Positions 9,005 through 17,213 of a stretch of 64,000 nt of DNA are shown piece by piece. A program made the position numbers and the translations under genes. The notes beneath the pieces were generated by a model, which was not told the origin of the DNA, did no database searches, and saw nothing but the letters and a program-made list of their open reading frames with translations. This stretch comes from Methylocystis echinoides (GTDB lineage Bacteria; Pseudomonadota; Alphaproteobacteria; Rhizobiales; Beijerinckiaceae), in the NCBI RefSeq assembly GCF_027923385.1, contig NZ_BSEC01000001.1, positions 2,554,501 through 2,618,500 on the forward strand, in the 5' to 3' direction. Position 1 is the first letter of the stretch, and every line of letters begins with the position of its first letter.

Positions 9005-9523
9005 TCAGTCTTGCAGTCCAAGCCCTTCTTTGTGACGCGGCGCGATGTTGAGGCGGGGATCATCCTTCGGATCGACGTAATTTATGCCCCAGGGACCTGT
9101 CGACGTGATTTGCAGAACCGTCTCTTCGTCGGCGAAGACATAATGCGGGATTTCCGGCTGGATCGAGACGAAGCCGCCGGCGCCGACGTGCTGGGTTGAC
9201 GCTCGGTTCGCCTTCGACCCCATCCCGAGACTGAACCTGCCGCTCAGAATGGTGACCACCTCGGCCTTCGCGTGCGTGTGCGGCGCAATATAATAGTCTT
9301 TCGGGATGCGCACCCTCAGCGCAAACAGGCCGTCCTTGTTGGGATCGCCGAACAGGACCGCGGCCTCGGCGCCCCCCGGCAACGCCGCCGGCCCCGGCCC
9401 CCACTGGATGTCCTGCGGCTGGAGAAGCTTGTGAGAGACGTCCGTTTCGGCCTGTGCGAACGACCCGAGTGCGAGACCAATGGCGAGTGCGCCCATGGCG
9501 CATACGGCGCTTTTGCTTTTCAT
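9005..9523 (-). CDS. Exported cupin-domain protein
   Basis: A 172-residue protein with a signal peptide (MKSKSAV start, hydrophobic core, cleavage near AQA at residue 25). A single cupin domain follows with a textbook metal motif: His82, His84 and Glu88 in PHTHAKAE, then a Gly six residues on, and His127 in the second motif. It probably binds one metal ion in the periplasm; the substrate is unknown. ATG 9523 has GGGAGAGG upstream; longer in-frame starts would bury the signal peptide. It is the first gene of the insert between tesA and ybbA. Confidence 0.82.
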   Translation of the reverse strand: MKSKSAVCAMGALAIGLALGSFAQAETDVSHKLLQPQDIQWGPGPAALPGGAEAAVLFGDPNKDGLFALRVRIPKDYYIAPHTHAKAEVVTILSGRFSLGMGSKANRASTQHVGAGGFVSIQPEIPHYVFADEETVLQITSTGPWGINYVDPKDDPRLNIAPRHKEGLGLQD

Positions 9524-9762
9524 CAGCCTCTCCCAAGGTCGCCGGCCGAGCAATGGAGACTCTGCGGCGCGCACGCCGCCGGGTTGGGTCCACGCTGCAA
9601 AAGCAAGAACATGGCGCCTTGCGATTTGTTCCGCCGCGCCGCAGGGACGGACGTCACGCGCCCCCGCCATGCAATGAGAGCTCGCAGAAGGCGCATGGCT
9701 GGAGACGGATTCGCTCGCCTGCTGCCCTCAATGATTAATCAAAAGCGCGCCGCAAACGCGCA

Positions 9763-9784
9763 GGGCGCAGCCGAAGCTGCGCCC
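9763..9784 (-). terminator. Possible terminator hairpin after the Asn/Gln-rich gene
   Basis: A perfect 9-bp stem (GGGCGCAGC with its complement) closes a four-base loop that reads TTCG on the minus strand, about 35 bases past the stop of the 129-residue gene. The T-run further down is short (TTTTGATT), so termination would be weak. Confidence 0.45.
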
Positions 9785-9817
9785 CAGGGCACGTGCGACC
9801 ATCAAGGAGGACGCGGT

Positions 9818-10207
9818 CTAGTATTTGTAGATATTCAGATAATTCCCGACTTTGGCGCCCTGGATGATCTGGCCCGCGTCGGTGTTCTTGGCCTGCTGGG
9901 CGCCAACCAGATTTTGCGCGCCGCCGCTCGAGAAAGAATTGACGGAGCCCTGATTGGTCAATGTCGACTCTTGCGAACCGCCGAGCTGCGGGCCGGATTT
10001 CATGGTGATGTTATTTTGCCCCGAAACACTGACCGGCCCGTTGAAAATAATCTGGTTGGTGTTGTTTTGAGCGCCGCCGCCGCTGTCGCCGCCGCCATTC
10101 GATCCACTGGGGCCCCAGCCTCCGGCAAATGCGGCGCTGGCGTCGAACAGACTGAGGACGACCAACAGGCGGGAAATTTCTTTCGAGTGTTTCAGCACGC
10201 GCCGCAT
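9818..10207 (-). CDS. Exported Asn/Gln/Gly-rich small protein of unknown function
   Basis: A 129-residue protein with a signal peptide (residues 1 to about 28, ending AAFA) and a low-complexity mature part: a Gly/Ser/Asn stretch (GGGDSGGGAQNNTNQ) followed by short polar, strand-like segments such as NQIIFNGPVSVSGQNNITM and QSTLTNQGSV-type blocks, and a C-terminus NYLNIYKY. No cysteines. The composition resembles self-assembling or surface proteins (curlin-like), but no clear curlin repeat is present. It has its own 5' region with an inverted repeat and is divergent from the 331-residue anchored protein. Confidence 0.7.
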   Translation of the reverse strand: MRRVLKHSKEISRLLVVLSLFDASAAFAGGWGPSGSNGGGDSGGGAQNNTNQIIFNGPVSVSGQNNITMKSGPQLGGSQESTLTNQGSVNSFSSGGAQNLVGAQQAKNTDAGQIIQGAKVGNYLNIYKY

Positions 10208-10236
10208 AGCAATCTCCGTCTCAAGTGGAATGAACT

Positions 10237-10261
10237 GTAATCGTTGAACAAAATCGATTAC
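10237..10261. promoter_or_regulatory. Inverted repeat upstream of the Asn/Gln-rich gene, possible operator
   Basis: GTAATCG and CGATTAC form 7-base arms around an 11-base AT-rich spacer, 30 to 54 bases upstream of the ATG of the 129-residue gene. Spacing and symmetry suit a dimeric regulator site near the promoter. No matching second copy was noticed in the window. Confidence 0.4.
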
Positions 10262-10863
10262 GCGCCATCTACGTTAAAATCAGCTTGCTGTCGTGCTGAT
10301 TCGCTCATTCCGACCAAATTCCAATAACGATTAAACGCTCCTGCAACCGGCGAGGCAAGACTTCGTTCGGTCCCGCAAGTTCATTTATCGCTTGTGCGAC
10401 CAACAGGTCACATCTGCGAAATAATCTGAGACGTAGCATTATTCTCATCCTCCGAAGAAGGCTGCGAAAACAGCACGAACAGCGGCCGCATCGACTCGAC
10501 GACGCGGGCGTGAGACGCGTGCAGCACCTACGACGATAAGCGCGCTCGGCGGACGGCTAGTGCAAAAATCCCGAGCATCAGTCGACGCGCCCAATGCGGC
10601 GCGAAAACGCGGATCAGCAATGAATTTCAAGGCCGCGCGAGGCGCCGCCGCCGCATCCCGGAACTCTCGCGCGGCCTTGATGAAAACGTCGCACGCACAT
10701 TCTCTTGCGGGAGCCGCGACTCTGTGTTTCGATGATTGTGGCTTTTTTGGGTCCTGAGGAAAATTTCGTCGGGACGACGCAGGCTCCAACAATACGGAGG
10801 CCCCAACAAGGGAGACGTGCGCAAGCGCCAGCAGATCGTCCGTTAGTGGAGGGAATATCGCTC
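10262..10863. other. Long divergent intergenic region, no convincing gene
   Basis: About 600 bases separate the two divergent exported-protein genes. The left 180 bases are AT-richer than the surroundings and probably hold promoters. Open frames on both strands in 10445-10792 have no supported start and read as Arg/Ala-rich shadow peptides. I see no RNA gene or repeat here. Confidence 0.5.
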
Positions 10864-11856
10864 ATGCCGTACTTCACGATCCCCACTTACTATCCGCCAC
10901 CCCCCCCAAAGATCCCCACTGTACAGCCCGGCGCGGTTTCAACCGGCACATTTTCCGGCACCTATGGAAGCTACACATCCTCGTCATCCAATGGTCCGGG
11001 GCCGGGATGCGAAGACTGGGGCAAGAAGAGCTTCGTCACCGCTCTGTCCGCTTCCGTAAAAGGCCCGCTCGACGGCACCACCAATGTTGCAACCATGGCG
11101 TCCTACGCCGTGCCCGTTAATCCGTCCTTCATCAATAACGCAACGAAGCAGGCCGTCGCATTAGCGGTGGGGTCGCCTTTGCAGAGCGACGTGACCGTCG
11201 CGCTGCCGTTGAATACGCAACTCGCATCAGTCCTCGGCGCCAAGGGATTTCCAAGCAACTGTTACAACTTCCTGCTCGGTGAGCTCGGCGCCGCGTATAA
11301 TGTGGCCGGCGTGCGCACGGAGACAGTGGATCTGCAACTCACAATGACCGTGCGGGTGCCTTCCCCTGCGCCGGCGGGAGATCTCTATTTCGGGCTTTAC
11401 AATATCCCCGCCACCGGCAGCTTCCAGAAACTGACGCTCAAGGTCACGAAGAACGCCGCGGATGTCGTCTTCGATCAGACGTATTACAGCTTCGCCAGCT
11501 TCAAGACCGCCCTTGAAAATAAAGCTTTTCTGATCCAGACCTTGACTGCGGACACACCCCTCCCCGTCAAGATCGCCGTCACGGAAGTTCTCGGGAAGGG
11601 ACAGGGAGCCAATTTCCAGATCATGGTCGCCGACCCGCCGGCGATGCCAGCCGTTGCTGCGGCGTCCCTGAACAAGGCGCAAGGCGCGCTGAACAGCACG
11701 GGGGTGAACAGCGACAATTTCCTCGCCCCATCCGGCAAGCGCATGCTCATCGAGAGCGATTTTGTTCCAGCACTGGCCATCTCCGGCTGCGTCATTCTCG
11801 TTGGGATCATGATGACGTCCGGACTGTGGCGCGTTCGAAAGCCGCGAGACCTCTGA
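10864..11856 (+). CDS. Unknown protein with Pro-rich N-terminus and C-terminal membrane anchor
   Basis: A 330-residue protein. ATG 10864 is chosen because GGAGGGA lies about ten bases upstream and the coding character starts there (MPYFTIPTYYPPPPPK). Residues 1-50 are Pro, Ser, Thr and Gly rich; about 55-290 look like an Ala/Val/Thr-rich beta domain with two cysteines; residues about 305-325 form one hydrophobic helix followed by a basic tail (RVRKPRDL). That C-terminus resembles sorting or tail-anchor signals but has no PEP motif, and no N-terminal signal peptide is seen. I do not recognise the family. It lies between two conserved blocks with only exported unknowns beside it. Confidence 0.7.
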   Translation: MPYFTIPTYYPPPPPKIPTVQPGAVSTGTFSGTYGSYTSSSSNGPGPGCEDWGKKSFVTALSASVKGPLDGTTNVATMASYAVPVNPSFINNATKQAVALAVGSPLQSDVTVALPLNTQLASVLGAKGFPSNCYNFLLGELGAAYNVAGVRTETVDLQLTMTVRVPSPAPAGDLYFGLYNIPATGSFQKLTLKVTKNAADVVFDQTYYSFASFKTALENKAFLIQTLTADTPLPVKIAVTEVLGKGQGANFQIMVADPPAMPAVAAASLNKAQGALNSTGVNSDNFLAPSGKRMLIESDFVPALAISGCVILVGIMMTSGLWRVRKPRDL

Positions 11857-12164
11857 CGCTGATCAGGGCGCCCGCCCGATCGTTTCCCATTTAGCCGAAT
11901 GAAGGGCTGCGCGTTCGCGCAGACTGACCGCGCCGTACCGAGCCGCCCCCCGACGCGGACGCCTCGCACGGCGCTCCCCTTTGCGCCCGCGCCATGCCAG
12001 AACTTGAGCGCGGCTTGAATTGCGCGCGACGCGTTTCCATTATAGGTGCAGTCCGCCGCGAAGCCCCTCCTCCGGGCGCGCAAGCTGCTGGCGCGTCGGC
12101 GGGCGTATCCGCCGCCCGGCTGCTGCTCTTGCGGCAAAACAGAAAAAGCGAAGGATCGACACGC
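11857..12164. other. Gap upstream of ybbA with one imperfect hairpin
   Basis: The 308 bases hold an imperfect inverted repeat at 11861-11881 (GATCAGGGCG against CGCCCGATC) just after the upstream stop, which may end that transcript. The ybbA frame stays open to 11994, but that extension encodes a basic, Ala/Arg-rich peptide foreign to the ABC family, so I treat it as non-coding. Confidence 0.45.
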
Positions 12165-12842
12165 GTGCAACCGGTCATCGAATTAGCCGACGTCGACCTG
12201 ACGCTGGGCGAAGGCGCCGCGCGGGTTCATGTTCTCAAGGGCGTCAGCTTGAGCATTGCGCCGGGGGAGACGGTCAGTCTCCTGGGGCCGTCGGGCTCGG
12301 GAAAATCGACGCTGCTCATGACCCTCGCCGGACTCGAGCGGCCTGACGCTGGCGTTGTCCGCATCGACGGCCGCGATCTGGGCGTCCTCTCCGAAGACGA
12401 GCTGGCGCGCTTCCGTGGCGCGAAGATCGGCGTGGTCTTTCAGTCTTTCCAGCTCATTCCGACCATGACCGCACTTGAAAACGTGGCCGTGCCGCTGGAG
12501 CTCGCCGGAAAGGGAGACGCTTTCGCCATCGCCGAGGCGGAGCTGGCGGCGGTTGGCCTTTCGCATCGGCTGTCCCACTACCCGACGCAACTTTCCGGCG
12601 GAGAGCAGCAGCGCGTCGCGCTGGCGCGGGCGCTGGCGCCCGATCCGCTGATCCTTGCGGCCGACGAGCCGACCGGCAATCTCGACTCGGAGACCGGCGC
12701 CTCGGTCATCGACCTGATCTTCGCCCAGCAGAAGCGCCGGGGCGCGACGCTGGTGCTCGTCACCCATGATCCCGGCCTTGCGGCGCGCTGCGGGCGGCGC
12801 GTGCGCCTGCGCTCGGGCCGCATCGAGTCGGATAGCGCATGA
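12165..12842 (+). CDS. ybbA: ABC transporter ATP-binding protein, YbbA/LolD type
   Basis: Cytoplasmic ATPase of a MacB-like or LolCDE-like transporter, 225 residues. Walker A GPSGSGKST at about residues 41-49, Q-loop FQSFQLIP, signature LSGGEQQR near 142 and Walker B LAADEPTGN near 165 are all present. Start chosen at GTG 12165 with AAGGA upstream; this gives the usual N-terminus VQPVIELADVDL. The stop overlaps the permease ATG by 4 bases. The partner genes suggest export or lipoprotein-type mechanotransmission; the substrate is unknown. Confidence 0.9.
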   Translation: MQPVIELADVDLTLGEGAARVHVLKGVSLSIAPGETVSLLGPSGSGKSTLLMTLAGLERPDAGVVRIDGRDLGVLSEDELARFRGAKIGVVFQSFQLIPTMTALENVAVPLELAGKGDAFAIAEAELAAVGLSHRLSHYPTQLSGGEQQRVALARALAPDPLILAADEPTGNLDSETGASVIDLIFAQQKRRGATLVLVTHDPGLAARCGRRVRLRSGRIESDSA

Positions 12843-15412
12843 TGGCCGCCTCGCGGTTTAACGCCAGGCTCCTGGCCCTGCCCTTCGGCCTGCGCTTCGC
12901 GCTGCGCGATCTTCTCGGCGATCCGCGCGGCTTTGGCATTTTCATCGCCTGCATCGTCATTGGCGTCGCGGCGATTTCCGGCGTCTCGGGCCTGTCGCGG
13001 TCGCTCGGCGAAGGGCTCGCGCGCGAGGGCCGCACGATCCTCGGCGGCGACGCCTCCTTCAGCATGGTCGCGCGCAGCTTTCCGCCCGAACAGCGCGCCT
13101 GGTTCGCCGCGCGCGGGCGGCTTTCCGAGATCAGCCTGATGCGCGCCATGGCGCGGCGCGACGATGGCGAGGCGGCCCTGGTCGAAATCAAGGCTGTTGA
13201 TCCTGACTCCTATCCCGCCTTCGGCGCGGTGGCGCTCGATCCGGCGCTGCCGCTGGCGGAGGCGCTCGCCGAGAAGGACGGCGCGTTCGGCATTGTGGTC
13301 GATCCAATTCTTCTCGCCCGTCTCGATGTGAAGCTGGGCGCGCCGCTGATGATCGGCAATGCGCGCGTCGCGCCGCGCGCGCGTCTGGACAGCGAACCCG
13401 ACAAGCTCGCGGGCGGCGTCGGCTTCGGGCCGCGGGTGATGATGTCGCGCGCGGCGCTCGCCGCCACGGGCCTCGAGACCCCCGGCGCGGTCGTGCGCCA
13501 TGTCACGCGTGTGACGCTCAACGGAGATGTCAGCGACGAAGCGGTGAAGGACTTCACCAAAGCGGCGGGGGCGGCCTTTCCGCAAGCCGGCTGGGAGACG
13601 CGCACGCGCGACGCGGTCTCTCCGCAGTTCTCGCGCAATCTCGAACGCTTCACGCAAATGCTGACGCTGGTCGCGCTGACAGCGCTTGTCGCGGGCGGCG
13701 CCGGCGTCGCCAATGCGGTGCAGGCATTTGTCGAGCGCAAGCGCATGCAGTTCGCCGTGCTGAAAGCCTTGGGGGCGACCGGCTCGCGCGTTTTCGCGAT
13801 TGCGCTGGCGCAGGTGATGGCGGCGGCGGCTTTCGCCATTCTGCTTGGCCTCGCGGTTGGCGCGCTCATTCCATGGGCCTCGGCCGGCGCCTTGCGCGCC
13901 ATTGCCGAACTGCCCATCACCGCGGCCCTCGATGCGCGCGGCGCGGGTCTGGGCGCGCTTTACGGCCTGCTCGTCACACTGATTTTCTCTCTCGTTCCCC
14001 TCGGACGCGCGCATAAAATTCCGGTCGCTGCGCTGCTGCGCGACGATCCGCGCAGTATCGGGCTCGCCCGTTACCGCATCGGCGCGGCGCTCGCCGCCGC
14101 GGCGCTCGCCGGACTGGTGATGCTGTCGTCCTCCGACATCAAGCTCGGCGCCTATTATGTCGTCGCCGCCGGCGCCGCCTTTGCGCTGCTGCGCGGCGCG
14201 GCGTGGCTCACCATGCGCGTCGCCCGCGCCCTGCCCCGGCCGCGCGACGCGCGGCTGCGGCTGGCGCTCGCCAATATCTGGCGCCCCAGGAGCCTCACGC
14301 CCGCGCTGGTCGTCTCCATCGGCCTGACGCAGACGCTTCTGATCGCGCTGGCGCTGGTCGAAGGGGCCATTCACAACGAACTTGCCCGCGCCGACGCCGG
14401 TGAAATTCCCAACTTCTTCTTCATCGACGTGCCGAAGACGCAGACGCAGGCCTTCGGCGATTTCCTTGCGGAGGCGGCGTCCGGCGCGAAGATCGAACAT
14501 GTGCCGATGATGCGCGGGCGCATCATCGAGGTGAAGGGCGTCCCGGTCGAGAAGATCACGGTCGCCGATGACGCGAAATGGGCGCTGGAAGGCGACCGCG
14601 GCGTCACCTTCTCGGCGAGCGTGCCGGCAAATTCGCAGCTTGTCGCCGGCGACTGGTGGCCGGCGGATTACGACGGTCCGCCGCTCGTCTCGCTGGAGCA
14701 GCGCATTGCGGAGGGGCTCGGCCTCGCGCTCGGCGACGAAATCCGCGTCAATGTCCTCGGCCGCGAGACGGTCGCAAAGATCACGAGCCTGCGCAAGGTC
14801 GACTGGCGCAGCTACGGGATCAATTTCGTGATGGTGTTCTCGCCCAATACCTTCGCCAAGGCCCCTTACATGGAGCTGTTCACCATCGCCTATGGCGCCC
14901 CAACTGTCGCGGCGCGCGACGCGATTGACGCCCGCCTCGCCCGCGAGACGGCGAAGCGCTTTCCGATGATCGTCTCCGTGCGCGTGAAAGAAGCTCTGGC
15001 GGCCGTCGACAAGATCGCCGGTCAACTCGCCTTCGCTGCGCGCGCGGCGGCGGGCCTCGCCATCGTCACCGCGATTCTGGCGCTGGCCAGCGCCGTCGCC
15101 AGTGGCCAGCGCGCGCGGCTGCATGACGCCGTGGTGCTGAAGACGCTCGGCGCGACGCGGGGCTGGCTCGCCGTCGCCTATGGGCTGGAGTTCGGCCTCG
15201 TCGGGCTCGTGGCGTCGGCGATCGCGCTCGCGGCGGGAACCGGCGCCGCCTGGGCCATGGTGACGCTGCTGATGAAGATCGACTTCGCCTTCCCGGTCGG
15301 CGTCGTCGCCGCGACGACCGTCGCGACGCTGGCGATCACCGTCGGGCTGGGGCTTGCGGGAACATGGCGCGTGCTGTCGCGGCGGCCCGGGCCGGAATTG
15401 CGGGAGCTGTGA
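12839..15412 (+). CDS. ybbP: FtsX-like ABC transporter permease, YbbP family
   Basis: An 857-residue inner-membrane permease with two FtsX-type domains. A hydrophobic segment near residue 35 begins the protein; membrane clusters lie around residues 280-430 and 480-510 and again around 740-845, with large periplasmic domains between. The motif AVLKALGATGSRVFAI (about residue 304) and its repeat VVLKTLGATRGWLAVAYG near residue 767 mark the duplicated domain. It is translated with ybbA through an ATGATG overlap. In E. coli the ybbAP pair adjoins tesA, here displaced by the 9.0-11.9 kb insert. Confidence 0.92.
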   Translation: MMAASRFNARLLALPFGLRFALRDLLGDPRGFGIFIACIVIGVAAISGVSGLSRSLGEGLAREGRTILGGDASFSMVARSFPPEQRAWFAARGRLSEISLMRAMARRDDGEAALVEIKAVDPDSYPAFGAVALDPALPLAEALAEKDGAFGIVVDPILLARLDVKLGAPLMIGNARVAPRARLDSEPDKLAGGVGFGPRVMMSRAALAATGLETPGAVVRHVTRVTLNGDVSDEAVKDFTKAAGAAFPQAGWETRTRDAVSPQFSRNLERFTQMLTLVALTALVAGGAGVANAVQAFVERKRMQFAVLKALGATGSRVFAIALAQVMAAAAFAILLGLAVGALIPWASAGALRAIAELPITAALDARGAGLGALYGLLVTLIFSLVPLGRAHKIPVAALLRDDPRSIGLARYRIGAALAAAALAGLVMLSSSDIKLGAYYVVAAGAAFALLRGAAWLTMRVARALPRPRDARLRLALANIWRPRSLTPALVVSIGLTQTLLIALALVEGAIHNELARADAGEIPNFFFIDVPKTQTQAFGDFLAEAASGAKIEHVPMMRGRIIEVKGVPVEKITVADDAKWALEGDRGVTFSASVPANSQLVAGDWWPADYDGPPLVSLEQRIAEGLGLALGDEIRVNVLGRETVAKITSLRKVDWRSYGINFVMVFSPNTFAKAPYMELFTIAYGAPTVAARDAIDARLARETAKRFPMIVSVRVKEALAAVDKIAGQLAFAARAAAGLAIVTAILALASAVASGQRARLHDAVVLKTLGATRGWLAVAYGLEFGLVGLVASAIALAAGTGAAWAMVTLLMKIDFAFPVGVVAATTVATLAITVGLGLAGTWRVLSRRPGPELREL

Positions 15413-15429
15413 GCGCGCAAATGCCCTCT

Positions 15430-15475
15430 CCCTGCCCCTCCTCGCCAAAGGGCGTTTTGGCGAGGAGGGACAGGG
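15430..15475. repeat. Long inverted repeat between convergent ybbP and copC
   Basis: Arms of about 20 bases (CCCTGCCCCTCCTCGCCAAA against its near complement) surround a short loop, with one mismatch. It probably forms the 3' end of both convergent transcripts, although the T-tract is only four bases and lies in the stem. Confidence 0.7.
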
Positions 15476-15519
15476 TCGGGAGCGAGCGCGTTCCCCTTAT
15501 TGCCCAGTCACATATCCCC

Positions 15520-15900
15520 TCACGCCTCCAGCCCATGCACGGAAAAATCCAGCTTGCCCTCGATCACGTCGCCGTCCACCGACAAGACCCGGTAGACGAT
15601 GTGATACTCCCCCGGCATCAGCGACGGCGTGGGCAGGATCAGCTCTTTCGACGCGCTCTTCTGCGTGGCCTGGGCGACGACCTCGCCCTTGCTGTCCTTG
15701 AGCCTGACCACGGAATAGAGCGCATCCGCCTTGCCGGAGAACACCAGCTTGATCGCGTGCAGCGGCTTCAGCACCAACTGCTTGTTGGCGGGGTAGGAAT
15801 CGACGAGTTGGGTGTGGGCAAGGGCGGGCGCGGCGCAAGCCGCAAGGGCGAGCGCGGCGCGGGCGAGCGCGGCAAGGGCGCCCGTCAGAACGGATTTCAT
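15520..15900 (-). CDS. copC: CopC-family periplasmic copper-binding protein
   Basis: A 126-residue protein with a signal peptide whose predicted cleavage after ALA (residue 28) leaves His29 as mature N-terminus, as in CopC proteins where that histidine binds Cu(II). The beta-sandwich signature HTQLVDSYPA and IKLVFSG follow. The usual C-terminal DGH ligand pair reads DGD at residues 109-111, so one histidine ligand is replaced. AGGAG sits nine bases before ATG 15900; an earlier ATG would leave no spacing. It stands alone, without copD. Confidence 0.85.
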   Translation of the reverse strand: MKSVLTGALAALARAALALAACAAPALAHTQLVDSYPANKQLVLKPLHAIKLVFSGKADALYSVVRLKDSKGEVVAQATQKSASKELILPTPSLMPGEYHIVYRVLSVDGDVIEGKLDFSVHGLEA

Positions 15901-16166
15901 CGATGGCATCTCCTGTGGGTCCGGCTTCGCAGGAAGACAGGACGCTTCTCGGGGCTGAAACGCCCGGGAAGGGGCGCCGTTCGGCGCCAGAGGCTTATTT
16001 TTCAAGGCTCCTTGCGGCCGGAAAGGCGTCCTGCCCTTGCCCTCGCGCCGGGTTTTGGAGTAGAAGCGCCTCTCGCGCCGCCGGCCAGAAGGTCGTTTCG
16101 GCGCTTTTTGGCTTGACCGCGCGCCTGCGCGGGCGGGCCGCAAACCCCGACCGGAAGCTGAGAGCC

Positions 16167-17162
16167 GTGCCCGAGAAGAGCGTTTTGACGCCCCAGAATG
16201 TCGGCATTTCCGTCCTCGGCGGCATCGCCGCCGCGGCGATCGGCGCCGTCGTCGTGCGCGGCGGCCTCGGCGGGCTGGTCTTCGCCCATCTCGCGCCCCT
16301 GCCCCTGCTGATCGTGGCGCTGGGCTTCGGCGTCGTGCATGGCGCAACCGCCGCGCTGGCGGCGACCCTCATCCTCTCGCTCGCCCTGCATCCGGTCATC
16401 GGCATGGGCTACGCCCTGCTTGTCGCCGGCCCCGCCTGGCTTGGCGCTTATGTCGCCTCCGGCGCGCCGCGCAACGGGCGCGATTTCATCACCGGCAACG
16501 TGTCGAGCTCCGCCTGCCTCGCGGCGGCGGGCGTGCTGGCGGGCGTCGTCATCCTCTGGCTGATCGTCGCGACGGTGAGCTTCGGCTCGCTGGAGGAGGC
16601 GCTGAACCCGATCCGCGCCCGCGCCTTCCTGATTCTGGACGGCATGCTGCGTGACAAGGAGCTGCCCGAGAGCGCCAATCCGACCGAGCTTTCCGGCGTG
16701 ATCGCCCGCTCGGTTCCGGCCTTTCTGGCGGGCTACGGCCTCCTTATCCATATTGCGAACATCTGGCTCGGCGGCTCCATCGCGCGCGCCTCCGGCCTGC
16801 TGACGCGGCAATGGCCGGACATCGCCATGGACTACCGGCTGCCCCGCTCGGTCGCCGGCCTGTTCCTGTCCGGCGTCGTGCTGACGCTGTTTGGGGGAAC
16901 CTCGGGCGCGATTGGCCTCGTGCTGGTCGCGACCATGGGCATGCTGTTGATGTTGCAGGGCCTTGCGGTCGTGCATGTCTGGGTGCGCGGCTCCAAATCG
17001 AGCGCGCTGGTGCTGTCCGTTCTCTATTTCATGCTCGGCTTTCTGGGATGGCCGATCGTGCCCCTCGCCGTGCTCGGCGGCGCCGACACAATCTTCAACT
17101 ATCGCGACCGCAAGCCGGCCGCGGCGCCTGATCAGCCGCAAAAAACGGCGGAGTCGGATTGA
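16167..17162 (+). CDS. DUF2232 multi-pass membrane protein
   Basis: A hydrophobic protein of 331 residues with roughly eight membrane segments (for example ISVLGGIAAAAIGAVVV near residue 20 and FLAGYGLLIHIANIW near 190). It matches the DUF2232/YybS-type protein that sits before rplI in Rhizobiales. Start taken at GTG 16167 with GGAAG upstream because the longer frame adds a non-hydrophobic Arg-rich peptide overlapping the copC promoter. It is 51 bases from rplI on the same strand. rpsF and rpsR, normally just upstream, are absent. Function unknown. Confidence 0.8.
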   Translation: MPEKSVLTPQNVGISVLGGIAAAAIGAVVVRGGLGGLVFAHLAPLPLLIVALGFGVVHGATAALAATLILSLALHPVIGMGYALLVAGPAWLGAYVASGAPRNGRDFITGNVSSSACLAAAGVLAGVVILWLIVATVSFGSLEEALNPIRARAFLILDGMLRDKELPESANPTELSGVIARSVPAFLAGYGLLIHIANIWLGGSIARASGLLTRQWPDIAMDYRLPRSVAGLFLSGVVLTLFGGTSGAIGLVLVATMGMLLMLQGLAVVHVWVRGSKSSALVLSVLYFMLGFLGWPIVPLAVLGGADTIFNYRDRKPAAAPDQPQKTAESD

Positions 17163-17213
17163 CTTTGACCGGATTTTCCTGACAAAGGCGCCAACTCTCG
17201 GAGAAAAAGAAAA

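Noticed and set aside
10445..10792. Overlapping open frames on both strands in the divergent gap
   Set aside because: No ribosome sites, Arg/Ala-rich peptides, and each is merely the shadow of the other.
12578..15448. 956-residue open frame on the minus strand
   Set aside because: It lies opposite ybbA-ybbP, whose motifs are unmistakable, and the translation is Arg/Gln/Glu/His-rich without any domain: a GC-rich antisense shadow.
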